64,000 nt of DNA. Source: Campylobacteraceae bacterium (GTDB lineage Bacteria > Campylobacterota > Campylobacteria > Campylobacterales > Campylobacteraceae). This document shows positions 8,086-16,219 of the stretch, in pieces. The stretch lies in contig CAADYZ010000015.1 of the NCBI GenBank assembly GCA_900753405.1, positions 62,001-126,000 of the forward strand, written 5' to 3'. How positions within the stretch are numbered: position 1 is the stretch's first letter; each line of letters starts with the position of its first letter. Under the pieces are notes generated by a model. It was not told the origin of the DNA. It saw nothing but the letters and a program-made list of their open reading frames with translations, and ran no database searches. Position numbers and translations under genes: made by a program.

Positions 8086-8369
8086 AACAAAAGGCGCAAA
8101 TGCTCTCTTGCCGCGAAAAAAACATCAAAGCAGAAGACAAAAGCAGCTGCAAACACTGCGCCAAAGTCTATGACTGCGAGTTTAAAGAGGAGTTTTTACA
8201 AGCCGCCTTTTCACACTACTTGCAAGCCTTGCAGGAGTGCCAAAAAACAAAGGGTTTCAACTCGTGTAGCGGTTGCAGTGAGTTTTTTGAGTGCAAGCTT
8301 AGGCGGGATTATGTCGATGCGACATACGAAAAGCTCAACCGAAGTCGCGGCGGCGAGTTTGAGTTTTAG
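8073..8369 (+). CDS. small Cys-repeat protein, function unknown
   Basis: 98 residues, overlapping the end of fbp by 13 bases. It contains two copies of CxxCx5C: C26-C29-C35 (CKHCAKVYDC) and C65-C68-C74 (CSGCSEFFEC), each followed by charged and aromatic residues, so it looks like an internal duplication of a metal- or cluster-binding unit. No signal peptide or membrane segment. A small unknown gene beside fbp is also present in other Campylobacter as far as I recall. Function is not assigned; binding of Zn or an Fe-S cluster is inference. The stop codon abuts a dispersed palindrome. Confidence 0.75.
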   Translation: MQFLEQKAQMLSCREKNIKAEDKSSCKHCAKVYDCEFKEEFLQAAFSHYLQALQECQKTKGFNSCSGCSEFFECKLRRDYVDATYEKLNRSRGGEFEF

Positions 8370-8386
8370 TCAAATTCGAATTTGAC
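8369..8386. repeat. dispersed palindrome at a gene end
   Basis: GTCAAATTCGAATTTGAC, perfect. The G belongs to the TAG stop of the preceding gene. The surrounding 29 bases (8364-8392) are identical to 9800-9828. Confidence 0.95.
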
Positions 8387-8406
8387 AAATTTGCAAAGGA
8401 AAAAAC

Positions 8407-9486
8407 TTGCGAAATCACAACTTTTTCAAAACATTGTTAATGAGTCTTGCGGTTGGCGTGCTTTTTACGGCGTGCAGCCTCTTTCACGCACAAAAAGCTC
8501 CGAGCGTTGAGGAGATGGCAGGAGAGTTTTTGATCCTCGGTTTTAACGCAAATTCTTCAACCAGCAAAGAGGCAAAGCGGGTGGCTCAAAAGCTAGAAAA
8601 AGGCGAGATCTCAGGTGTGATTTTCTTTAAGAGAAATGTCGCTAGCAAGGAGGATTTAACCGCCTTGACTGCCTCGTTTAAAAAAGCAAAAGCAGACGCC
8701 ATCATCAGCATTGACGAAGAAGGCGGTTTGGTAAGCAGGTTTAGCAGCAAGAGCGGTTTTGAGACATTCGACTCGCCGCAAAGCGTGGCAAAAAGGCTCA
8801 CGCCGCCGCAAGCAAAGGAGTATTACGCCAAAATGGCAAAGCAGTTAAAAACGCTTGGCTTTAACCTCAACTTTGCGCCAGTTGCCGACCTCTCAAACCC
8901 CGCCTCGCCGATCATCGCGGGCAAAAAGCGCTCTTTTAGCGAGGACGAAAAAGTTGTCACTGCTTACGCCAAAGCCTTTATCGCCGCTCACAAGGAATTT
9001 GGCATTGCAACGACTCTGAAACACTTCGCAGGACACGGGCTAGCGTCTAGCGACACGCACAAGAGTGCTACCTACTCGGCGTTTAACCAACGCGAAATTT
9101 ACCCTTTTCGGCAGCTTGCAAAAGAGGCGGAGGCGATGATGGTGAGTCACATTCACTTCAAAGGGCTAGACGAGGCAAATCCAGCAGTTTTTTCAAAAAA
9201 AGTTGTGGATTACGCTCGTAAAAATTTGGGCTTTAAAGGGGTGATGGTGAGTGATGATTTGATGATGGGGGCGCTTGGTGCGTGGAGTTTTGAAGACAGA
9301 GTCGTCAAGGCGTTGCAAGCAGGGATCGACCTGCTGATCATCAGCGAGCCAAATCAAAACAAACAAGACTTGGCTTTGAAAGCAAGGGGGGCGATTTTGC
9401 AGGCGGTTAAAGAGGGGCGACTGAACCAAAAACAGCTCGAAAAAGCCTACTGGCGCGTGGCTGAGTTTAAGAAAAACTTAAAGTAG
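8407..9486 (+). CDS. beta-N-acetylhexosaminidase-like GH3 lipoprotein (NagZ-like)
   Basis: A 359-residue glycoside hydrolase family 3 protein. The N-terminus is a lipoprotein signal with lipobox LFTAC (lipidated C23), so unlike cytoplasmic E. coli NagZ it should be anchored outside the inner membrane. Catalytic-domain marks are ISIDEEGGLVSRF, NFAPVADLSNP, the histidine motif KHFAGHG, and GVMVSDDLMMGAL. NagZ releases GlcNAc from peptidoglycan fragments, and the nearby M23 peptidase also acts on the wall. The start is TTG at 8407, supported by AAAGGA six bases upstream; the first ATG downstream would remove part of the signal. The precise substrate is uncertain. Confidence 0.85.
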   Translation: MRNHNFFKTLLMSLAVGVLFTACSLFHAQKAPSVEEMAGEFLILGFNANSSTSKEAKRVAQKLEKGEISGVIFFKRNVASKEDLTALTASFKKAKADAIISIDEEGGLVSRFSSKSGFETFDSPQSVAKRLTPPQAKEYYAKMAKQLKTLGFNLNFAPVADLSNPASPIIAGKKRSFSEDEKVVTAYAKAFIAAHKEFGIATTLKHFAGHGLASSDTHKSATYSAFNQREIYPFRQLAKEAEAMMVSHIHFKGLDEANPAVFSKKVVDYARKNLGFKGVMVSDDLMMGALGAWSFEDRVVKALQAGIDLLIISEPNQNKQDLALKARGAILQAVKEGRLNQKQLEKAYWRVAEFKKNLK

Positions 9487-9490
9487 AGCG

Positions 9491-9805
9491 ATGCACGACA
9501 AGCAAGAGAGAGTAAAGTTTTTGCGGGCTTTAACAAAGGTTGCAAACGCCGCGTTCAACGCCATCCGCAGAGACGATTTTCAAGGCGAAAAATTCGCCAA
9601 AGCGATGCAAAAACACGCCTCGTTTTTAAACAACATCACACCCGTTTTTTTAGACAAACCTTACAACAAAAAGCTGCTTGAATTTGTGAATTTGTGTCTC
9701 TCGTGTCAAGACAAAGAGAGGCTAATTGCTGCTGCAAACGAGTTAGACAAGCTGAAAAACTCGACAATTTACAAGCGAGAGAGGCGAAGGCGGGATGATT
9801 TTTAG
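9491..9805 (+). CDS. hypothetical protein, 104 aa
   Basis: Follows the NagZ-like gene by 4 bases on the same strand, so probably co-transcribed. The product is basic and mostly helical in appearance, with no signal peptide or membrane segment, two cysteines (LCLSC) near residue 75 and an Arg-rich tail (RERRRRDDF). Not recognised. The ribosome site is weak (AAAGTAGAG). Its TAG stop is joined to a dispersed palindrome exactly as at 8369. Confidence 0.6.
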   Translation: MHDKQERVKFLRALTKVANAAFNAIRRDDFQGEKFAKAMQKHASFLNNITPVFLDKPYNKKLLEFVNLCLSCQDKERLIAAANELDKLKNSTIYKRERRRRDDF

Positions 9806-9822
9806 TCAAATTCGAATTTGAC
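9805..9822. repeat. dispersed palindrome at a gene end
   Basis: GTCAAATTCGAATTTGAC, perfect, sharing its G with the preceding TAG stop. Part of a 29-base stretch (9800-9828) identical to 8364-8392. Confidence 0.95.
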
Positions 9823-9840
9823 AAATTTAGTAAAGAAAAA

Positions 9841-9846
9841 TATAAT
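9841..9846 (+). promoter_or_regulatory. -10 box for the acidic small protein and M23 peptidase
   Basis: A perfect TATAAT preceded by an A-rich stretch, 68 bases before the ATG at 9914. Confidence 0.5.
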
Positions 9847-9913
9847 ATTAAGTTTTTATTAAGATATTTTTTACTAAACTTCCGCGAATTTTACTATCAT
9901 CAGGGGAGAGAAA

Positions 9914-10123
9914 ATGACTTATGACGAAATGGAACTAGAAGCAAGAATGCAAGAAATTCTTGAAGAGTGCGGAGAGTTTGAAAACCTCGATGACGAAGAA
10001 CTTTACGAGTTGATCGAAAATGTAAAAGAGCAGATGGATGTGGAGGTTGAAGAGGCTTTTGAGTTTCTAAATCAATACTCGCCGATTAGCAAAAAACGCT
10101 TCTTTGCGCTTTATGCGATTTGA
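9914..10123 (+). CDS. small acidic protein, 69 aa, unknown
   Basis: A strong GGGGAGAG site precedes the ATG. The first 50 residues are extremely acidic, with repeated E, D, L and Y (DDEELYELIENVKE), and probably helical; the last 15 are basic/aromatic (KKRFFALYAI). No cysteines beyond C15 and no membrane segment. The next gene starts 22 bases later on the same strand, so both probably share the promoter at 9841. Not recognised; the strong translation signals are the main support that it is real. Confidence 0.65.
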   Translation: MTYDEMELEARMQEILEECGEFENLDDEELYELIENVKEQMDVEVEEAFEFLNQYSPISKKRFFALYAI

Positions 10124-10144
10124 TTTATCAAAAAAAGGCTTGGT

Positions 10145-11083
10145 TTGAAGAAAATTTTGAGTGCTTTAACGCTTGGTGCGGGCATACTTTTTGCTCAAAG
10201 CCAAGAGAATTTAAAACCAAGCCTTACAAATTTAAACACAACCACTTTAAACAAAACCGCCACGCCGCTTGTCATCCACAACGGCGAAGTAAGCGTGCTA
10301 ACTTCTTTGCAAAAACCAAATTTGATTTTGTATTTTAAAAACGGCAACTCAACAAGCGAAGGTAGGAAAATCGAGTGGCTAAAACACCCAACACAAAAAG
10401 GCTTTTTCGCCGTCTTAGCCCAGCCTTACCGCGCGACTCACTCACTTGTAATCACCGACCAAGACGGACGAAAACAGCCATTTGAAGTCGCATTTGTGAA
10501 AAAACAATACCCAAGCGAGGCGATCAAAGTCGCACCAAACAAACTACAATACCCACCGCAAACCGCAAAGCGGATCGCCGCTGAATACAAAGAGGCGATG
10601 GAGATCTACTCAAACAGCGTGCAAGACACGCTTTTTCAAACACCCTTTCAAAAGCCGCTCAACAGCAAGATCACCAGCCATTACGGCAACGCTAGAACCT
10701 ACAACGGACAGCTAAAAAGCTTTCACGGCGGGACGGACTTTCGCGCGCCCATTGGCACGAACATCACCGCTTCTAACAGCGGAGTTGTCAGACTTGCCAA
10801 GCAGCGATTTTTAAGCGGCGGAAGCGTTTTGATCGACCACGGCGGCGGGATTTTTACTAAATATTTCCACCTCAGCGAGATCTTCGTCACGCCCGGGCAG
10901 TTTGTCGAAAAGGGCGAGCTTTTGGCAAAAAGCGGCAACACGGGCAGAAGCAGCGGACCGCACTTGCACTTTGGCGTTGCGGTAAATGGCGTGGATGTAA
11001 ATCCGCTTGATTTCATCGAGAAAATCAACGCCATTTTTGAGCCGCAACTCGTGCAGGCGTTAGACATCAACCAAGTTAAATAA
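10145..11083 (+). CDS. M23 family metallopeptidase (LytM-type), exported
   Basis: A 312-residue periplasmic peptidoglycan peptidase. The signal peptide is MKKILSALTLGAGILFAQS. Residues 40-120 form a beta-rich N-terminal region, and the C-terminal M23 domain carries the zinc ligands H194 and D198 in HGGTDF and H273/H275 in GPHLHFG. Members in Campylobacter and Helicobacter (Pgp3/Csd-type) trim peptide crosslinks and affect cell shape; which one this corresponds to cannot be told here. The start is TTG at 10145 with AAAAAGG about 6 bases upstream; the signal peptide begins correctly from it. Confidence 0.88.
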   Translation: MKKILSALTLGAGILFAQSQENLKPSLTNLNTTTLNKTATPLVIHNGEVSVLTSLQKPNLILYFKNGNSTSEGRKIEWLKHPTQKGFFAVLAQPYRATHSLVITDQDGRKQPFEVAFVKKQYPSEAIKVAPNKLQYPPQTAKRIAAEYKEAMEIYSNSVQDTLFQTPFQKPLNSKITSHYGNARTYNGQLKSFHGGTDFRAPIGTNITASNSGVVRLAKQRFLSGGSVLIDHGGGIFTKYFHLSEIFVTPGQFVEKGELLAKSGNTGRSSGPHLHFGVAVNGVDVNPLDFIEKINAIFEPQLVQALDINQVK

Positions 11084-11100
11084 CCGAGCAATTTAACTTT

Positions 11101-11125
11101 TTTCTAACATTTTTTTTCTAACATT
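11101..11125 (+). promoter_or_regulatory. direct repeat upstream of the two-component cluster
   Basis: TTTCTAACATT occurs at 11101-11111 and 11115-11125, a 14-base period, just before the small exported protein. Tandem sites like this can bind OmpR-type regulators, such as the one encoded downstream; this is inference only. Confidence 0.35.
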
Positions 11126-11147
11126 CGTCACTTTTAAAGGAGAAAAT

Positions 11148-11591
11148 ATGCGAAAAATCATCACATCTTCAATCGTCTCAGGCTTTCTTGCAACCGCTGC
11201 TTTTGGTACGCCAAACGCGACTCAAAGCCCAAATCCACAAGAGCTGGCTACGCAACATTTTAAAATTTTCGAGCGAGGCGCGGCTCTTAAAGCTGAGCTT
11301 CTTGGCGTGTGCGAGCAGATCGGCAAGGACAAAATGCAGCTTGCGGAGCTACAAAAGTCGTTGCCACCAAAACAACACAAGGCTTTCAAAAAGGAATACC
11401 GCCAAGCGATGAAGAAAAATTTTGAAAACTCAAACGCCTTGTTTGACACTCGAATTTGTAAAACACTTTTGAAAAAAGCTGAGAAAAAAGGCGGCAAAAA
11501 GGAGCGCGGAGAGGGTTTTGTCGGTCCAAAGGACGGCTTTGTTGGTGAAAATAAAGGCAGTTTTTACGGACCGGGAGGGATGAGTAAATAA
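11148..11591 (+). CDS. small exported protein upstream of a two-component system
   Basis: 147 residues with a Sec signal peptide (MRKIITSSIVSGFLATAAFG). The mature part is helical and charged, with LPPKQHKAFKKEYRQAMKKNF near residues 85-105, two cysteines (near 55 and 112), a Lys-rich stretch (KKAEKKGGKKERG), and a Gly-rich tail with FVGPKDGFVGENKGSFYGPGG-like repeats. A strong AAAGGAG site precedes the ATG. It ends 34 bases before the response regulator, so it is likely in the same operon and may be a periplasmic accessory of the kinase, in the manner of Spy/CpxP; that link is only positional and the fold is not recognised. Confidence 0.7.
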   Translation: MRKIITSSIVSGFLATAAFGTPNATQSPNPQELATQHFKIFERGAALKAELLGVCEQIGKDKMQLAELQKSLPPKQHKAFKKEYRQAMKKNFENSNALFDTRICKTLLKKAEKKGGKKERGEGFVGPKDGFVGENKGSFYGPGGMSK

Positions 11592-11625
11592 CCAAATTTG
11601 ATTTTGACAATTCAAAGAGGTGGAA

Positions 11626-12291
11626 ATGAACAGGATTTTAGTCTTAGAAGATGAGCCGTTGTTGAATGAGATGATGAGCGAATTTTTGCGTAACGAAGGC
11701 TTTAAGGTAACCTCTTGTGCGAGTTACGACAAGGCGTTATGCCTAGCGTATGAAAACCACTTTGACCTGCTTATTTTTGATGTGAAGATCATTGGAGGCA
11801 ACGGCTTTGAGCTGCTTTGCGAGTTGCGAAAAAGCGGTGTTGGCACGCCGTGCATCTTCACAACCTCGCTCAACGGCATTAGCGATGTCAAAAAGGGGTT
11901 TGACGCTGGGTGTGATGATTATATCAAAAAGCCTTTTGAGCTTGCTGAACTTGGGCTGAGGGTGAAAAACATCCTCAAACGAAAGTTTTTGGCAAACGGA
12001 GAAGGGCGCGTGAAAATCGCCTCCAAATTCGAATTTGACACGATCAAAAAAGAGCTTTTTTGCGAAGGCGAAATGGTAAATCTTAGCAAAAAAGAGCGGG
12101 ATTTGCTTAGTTTGTTGCTGCAAAATCGCGGGCAAATTCTCTCAAAAGAGTTGATTTTAAACCAAATTTGGGAGTTTGATGAGATGCCAAATGAGGGAAG
12201 TTTGCGAGTTTATATCGTAAATTTACGCAAAATTTTAGGCGAAAGCGTCATCAAAAACCACTCAAAAATCGGCTACGAGTTTGTTGGATGA
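11626..12291 (+). CDS. OmpR-family DNA-binding response regulator
   Basis: 221 residues: receiver with ED8-9-type acidic pair, phospho-acceptor D52 (LLIFDVK), switch S/T in FTTSLNG, and K in DDYIKKPFE; then a winged helix ending in IGYEFVG. The start is the ATG at 11626, preceded by AAAGAGG; a GTG two codons upstream is possible. The kinase gene overlaps by 4 bases (ATGA), so the pair is translationally coupled. The linker region encodes SKFEFDTIKKELFC, in which KFEFD comes from a dispersed palindrome. The signal sensed is unknown. Confidence 0.92.
   Translation: MNRILVLEDEPLLNEMMSEFLRNEGFKVTSCASYDKALCLAYENHFDLLIFDVKIIGGNGFELLCELRKSGVGTPCIFTTSLNGISDVKKGFDAGCDDYIKKPFELAELGLRVKNILKRKFLANGEGRVKIASKFEFDTIKKELFCEGEMVNLSKKERDLLSLLLQNRGQILSKELILNQIWEFDEMPNEGSLRVYIVNLRKILGESVIKNHSKIGYEFVG
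12024..12040. repeat. dispersed palindrome inside the response regulator gene
   Basis: CAAATTCGAATTTGACA with perfect core, read as KFEFD at the start of the DNA-binding domain, without an evident length increase. Confidence 0.9.
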
Positions 12292-13475
12292 AAAGTATGC
12301 TAAAAAACCGCTACATTTTACCGATTTTGCTGCTTTACTTGCTGACTTCGGTTGGGTTTTTGAGCGCTTTTTCGTTTGGATATTACAAAGAAAGGCGTGT
12401 GGATGAGATTAGAGATTTGCACCAAAATCTTGTCATCATCTCGCACAAAGTCAAATTTGGTTTAGCAGATGGTATTCACCTTGACGAAATTCGCGAAATT
12501 TTGGGGGATTTGAAGCTGAATTTGTACGCTGGCGGCAAGGCGCTCATTCACGATTTTGAGCCGCCGATTTTCCGCGGCGAGTTTGCTGTTAGCGGAGATT
12601 TTGTCTTTTTTAGGGATTACAGCAGGCTGAAAAACACTACCAAACACTCGCCAAAAGAGCAACAGAGTGCCAAAAAAGGCGAGTTTGAAAAATTTCGCAC
12701 CTCAACAAGCAAAAACGACATCTACTTGGAGTTGATGGCTTCGTTGCCAAACTCAAATTTGCTTTTGACGCAAATCATCCTTGCTGACCTTGCCATTTTA
12801 CTTGTGATTTTGACAATCGCCTACTTTTTGCTGCGGCTCTCTTACCGCCCATTTGTCGCACAAATCAACCGCCTCAACGACTTCATCGCCGACACGACAC
12901 ACGAGATTAACACGCCGCTTTGCGTGATTTTAATGAGCGTTGAGATGTTTGAGAAAAATCCTGAAAAATACCTCCAAAACATCAAAATCGCCAGCAAAAA
13001 TCTCAACTCCATTTTCAACAACCTCTCATCAAATTTGCGTGAAGAACCGCACGAAGTTAGTTTAGTTAATGTTAAAGAATTATTAATTAACAAAACCGAA
13101 CTTCTTAAACTAAACGCAAATAACATAACTTTTGCGTTAAACGCTGATGAGGTTGTGCTTTACACGGATAAATTCCGCTTGGATAAAATCATCGAAAACC
13201 TCCTCACAAACGCCATTAAATACGGCTTTAACAGCTCTGTGGTTAGCATTGTTTTGCACAGAGAATCGCTTAGCGTGACAAATCAAGGCGAGGAAATTTC
13301 ACCGCAAAATCTCAAAAAAATGTATGAAAAATTCAGCCGTTTTAACTCCAAAAGTGGCGTTGGCGGGTTTGGGATTGGTTTAAATTTGGTTAAAAGATAT
13401 TGCAATGAGCTTGGCTTTAAGGTTAGCTGTTTGAGTTTTAACAAACAGACGACTTTTAAGGTTGAGTTTAAATAA
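12288..13475 (+). CDS. sensor histidine kinase
   Basis: 395 residues. Two membrane segments (about 9-31 and 163-183) bracket a periplasmic sensor of about 130 residues. The dimerisation/phospho-acceptor helix has H205 in DTTHEINTPL. The ATPase domain has an N box NLLTNAIKYGF and a G box GGFGIGLNLVKRY. It is coupled to the response regulator by a 4-base overlap. The sensor domain carries no family mark I recognise, so the stimulus is unknown; the exported protein at 11148 is a candidate partner. Confidence 0.92.
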   Translation: MKSMLKNRYILPILLLYLLTSVGFLSAFSFGYYKERRVDEIRDLHQNLVIISHKVKFGLADGIHLDEIREILGDLKLNLYAGGKALIHDFEPPIFRGEFAVSGDFVFFRDYSRLKNTTKHSPKEQQSAKKGEFEKFRTSTSKNDIYLELMASLPNSNLLLTQIILADLAILLVILTIAYFLLRLSYRPFVAQINRLNDFIADTTHEINTPLCVILMSVEMFEKNPEKYLQNIKIASKNLNSIFNNLSSNLREEPHEVSLVNVKELLINKTELLKLNANNITFALNADEVVLYTDKFRLDKIIENLLTNAIKYGFNSSVVSIVLHRESLSVTNQGEEISPQNLKKMYEKFSRFNSKSGVGGFGIGLNLVKRYCNELGFKVSCLSFNKQTTFKVEFK

Positions 13476-13585
13476 TCAAATTCGGTTTTGACAAATTCGG
13501 GCGTAATCATAAATATTTTTTTAATTAATTCTTAATTAAAAAGAAGTTAGAATCAGCCTTTTTACAAAACTCTTAAAGGCGATGA

Positions 13586-14878
13586 ATGATACTTTCAAAT
13601 CCAGTTTTGCTTGGCGTGCTTGTGATGTGCGTGTTGTGTTTGGTGAGGTTTAATGTCCTGCTTGCCATTTTAGTTTCGGCGCTTTTTACAGGCGTGGTTA
13701 GCGGTTTTTCGCTGCAAGATACGCTGCAAACGCTCATTAGCGGAATGCAAAGCAACCTTGAAACCGCGTTAAGTTATATCCTCTTAGGCGCGATCGCTGC
13801 GGCGGTTGGCGCGTCAAATTTGACTGCGATTTTGGTTGAGAAAATTAGCAAAATTTTGACAAAAAATCGCTATATTTTGATCTTCTCGATCGCATTTCTC
13901 GCGTGTTTTAGCCAAAATTTAATCCCAATCCACATCGCCTTCATCCCGATCCTCATCCCGCCGCTTTTAAGCGTGATGAACCGCCTTAAAATCGACCGCC
14001 GCGCGGTTGCTTGCGCGCTAACTTTTGGCTTAAAAGCGCCTTATGTCAGCTTCTCGGTTGGCTTTGGACTCATCTTCCACAACATTTTAGTCAAAGAGAT
14101 CACAGCAAACGGCGTTGCCGTGACGCTTTCAGATGTCGGAAGTGTGATGTGGCTTGGCGGCGCGTCTATGCTCATCGGGCTTCTTTTGGCGGTCTTTTTT
14201 TACAGAAAAGAGAGGATCTACAAAGAGATCGAAGTCACCTCACAAGCGGCGTTAAACTCGACAATGGGCGTGCGCGAGTGGGCGATTTTAGCGGGCATTG
14301 TAGTCGCTTTTGGGATGCAGATCAATTTTGGTTCATTGCCGCTTGGAGCGTTAAGCGGGCTAATTGTGATGATCGTTTTTGGCGGGATCAAATGGGGCGA
14401 GATCGAAGATGTGATCTCGCACGGCTTGAAGATTATGGCGTTGATCGCTTTTGTGATGCTTGTGGCGGGCGGTTTTGCCGCAGTCATCCGCGAAACAGGC
14501 GGCATCAACGAACTCGTAAATGCGATCAGCTCGCTTAGTGGCGGCAAATTCGGCGCAGCGGTGTTGATGCTTTTGATCGGCTTGCTTGTCACAATGGGCA
14601 TTGGCACAAGCTTTGGGACAATTCCAATCATCGCCACGATTTATGTCCCATTTTGCGTAGCGGTCGGTTTTAGTCCAGCCGCGACAATCCTCCTTGTCGG
14701 CATCGCCGCCGCCGTTGGAGACGCAGGAAGTCCAGCTAGCGACAGCACGCTTGGACCGACCTCAGGGCTCAACGCAGACGGACAGCACAACCACATTTAC
14801 GACACTTGCGTGCCGACATTCATCTTTTTCAACATTCCGCTGATGGTTTGCGGGGCGATTTTTGCGATGATTTTATAA
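13586..14878 (+). CDS. Na+/H+ antiporter-family permease (YuiF/NhaC-like)
   Basis: A 430-residue inner-membrane protein with about eleven hydrophobic segments. It matches the putative antiporter family typified by B. subtilis YuiF: a paired-repeat architecture with FSQNLIPIHIAFIPILIPPLL in the first half, and GIGTSFGTIPIIATIY plus GDAGSPASDSTLGPTSGLNADGQHNHIYDTC in the second. Family members are annotated as Na+/H+ antiporters or amino-acid (histidine) transporters, and the sequence alone does not separate these. The start at 13586 follows AAAGGCG. No operon partner is evident; it follows the kinase by 110 bases. Confidence 0.82.
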   Translation: MILSNPVLLGVLVMCVLCLVRFNVLLAILVSALFTGVVSGFSLQDTLQTLISGMQSNLETALSYILLGAIAAAVGASNLTAILVEKISKILTKNRYILIFSIAFLACFSQNLIPIHIAFIPILIPPLLSVMNRLKIDRRAVACALTFGLKAPYVSFSVGFGLIFHNILVKEITANGVAVTLSDVGSVMWLGGASMLIGLLLAVFFYRKERIYKEIEVTSQAALNSTMGVREWAILAGIVVAFGMQINFGSLPLGALSGLIVMIVFGGIKWGEIEDVISHGLKIMALIAFVMLVAGGFAAVIRETGGINELVNAISSLSGGKFGAAVLMLLIGLLVTMGIGTSFGTIPIIATIYVPFCVAVGFSPAATILLVGIAAAVGDAGSPASDSTLGPTSGLNADGQHNHIYDTCVPTFIFFNIPLMVCGAIFAMIL

Positions 14879-14898
14879 TCTGTTTTTAAGCAAAAAAT

Positions 14899-14916
14899 TG
14901 TCAAATTCGAATTTGA
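14899..14916. repeat. dispersed palindrome, intergenic
   Basis: TGTCAAATTCGAATTTGA, perfect core, in the 61-base gap between the permease and the U32 gene. Confidence 0.92.
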
Positions 14917-14939
14917 TTAGTTTATATTTAAGGTAGAAG

Positions 14940-16208
14940 ATGAAACGACCTGAACTTTTAAGTCCAGCTGGGAATTTGACAAAGCTAAAAATCGCCCTTG
15001 CATACGGCGCGGACGCGGTTTATGCGAGTGTCGGCGGATTTTCTTTGAGGCAGAGAAGCGCAAAGGAATTTGACCCGCAAAGTTTTGCCGAGGGGGTGAA
15101 TTATGCTCACGAAAAAGGGGCGAAATTTTACGCAACCGCGAATGGTTTTATGTACAACGGAGCGATCGAAGCGGCTAAAAAACACCTCGCGTGGCTTGAT
15201 GAAATCGGCGTGGATGGGATCATCATCGCCGCACCGGGGACTATTAACCTCGCCAAAGAATTTGCGCCACACACGCAAATTCACCTCTCAACTCAGGCAA
15301 ATGTCACAAACTTTTTGGACGCGAAATTTTACTATGATATGGGCGTTAGTAGGATTGTCGCGGCGCGTGAAATCTCGCTCAAAGACCTTGTGAAGATCAA
15401 AAAAGAGCTTCCGAATTTGGAGATTGAGATGTTTTGTCACGGCTCGATGTGCTTTGCTTACTCTGGGCGCTGCCTGCTTTCAGCCGTGCAAAGCAACCGC
15501 TCGTCAAACAAAGGAATGTGCGCGAATGACTGCCGATTTGGCTATGAACTTTACGCCAAAAACAGCGAAAGCGGCGCGCTTTTTAGGCTAGAAGAAAACG
15601 AGCAAGGCGAGACGATGGTCTTTAACGCAAAGGACTTAAACCTCATCTCGCATATCGATGAAATCGTGCGTAGCGGGGCGATTGATAGTTTGAAGATCGA
15701 AGGGCGAACGAAGAGCGAGTATTACGCGGCGTGTGCGACACGGGCTTACAAAATGGCGATCGACGACTCAGTTGCGGGCAAATTTGACGCAAGTGTTTAT
15801 GAGGCTGAGTTGCAAACACTAACAAACCGCGGCTTTACTGACGGCTACATTGTGAATAAACCTTACGAAAGGGCGGATACGCAAAACTTTGAAAACAGCT
15901 CGGTTAAAGGCAGTTGCGAGGTTTGCGGACTTAGCGAAGACGGAGAGAATTTGTCGGTGAAATTTACGATCAAACCGCTAAAAGAGTATGAAATTCTCCT
16001 GCCATTTGGCGCACAAATCACCCCAATCAAAAACCAAATCGGTGAAATTTTTGAAAAAAACGGCAAAGCGTTTGTCAAATTTTATAAACTTCTAACCAAA
16101 ACTGACAAGGAATTTAGCGAAATTCACAGCGGAAATTTAAACCAAATTCTGCTTCCAACGAAACTTGAAAAATTTACATTTTTACGAATCAACATTAAGG
16201 ATGTCTAA
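14940..16208 (+). CDS. peptidase U32 family protein (TrhP/YegQ-like)
   Basis: 422 residues. N-terminal ELLSPAGNLTKLKIALAYGADAVYASVG is the U32 signature. A cysteine-rich segment at about 164-200 (MFCHGSMCFAYSGRCLLS then MCANDCRF) matches the iron-sulfur ligands of RlhA/TrhP-type U32 proteins, and SLKIEGRTKSEYYAA follows. Although named peptidases, TrhP-type members act in prephenate-dependent 5-hydroxyuridine formation in tRNA, which is a likely role here. AAGGTAGAAG precedes the ATG. The DUF815 gene begins 11 bases after the stop. Confidence 0.85.
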   Translation: MKRPELLSPAGNLTKLKIALAYGADAVYASVGGFSLRQRSAKEFDPQSFAEGVNYAHEKGAKFYATANGFMYNGAIEAAKKHLAWLDEIGVDGIIIAAPGTINLAKEFAPHTQIHLSTQANVTNFLDAKFYYDMGVSRIVAAREISLKDLVKIKKELPNLEIEMFCHGSMCFAYSGRCLLSAVQSNRSSNKGMCANDCRFGYELYAKNSESGALFRLEENEQGETMVFNAKDLNLISHIDEIVRSGAIDSLKIEGRTKSEYYAACATRAYKMAIDDSVAGKFDASVYEAELQTLTNRGFTDGYIVNKPYERADTQNFENSSVKGSCEVCGLSEDGENLSVKFTIKPLKEYEILLPFGAQITPIKNQIGEIFEKNGKAFVKFYKLLTKTDKEFSEIHSGNLNQILLPTKLEKFTFLRINIKDV

Positions 16209-16219
16209 AAGGAGAGTGG

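Noticed and set aside
10120..10338. Plus-strand frame of 72 codons overlapping the start of the M23 gene
   Set aside because: The M23 frame has a proper signal peptide and ribosome site; this frame has neither.
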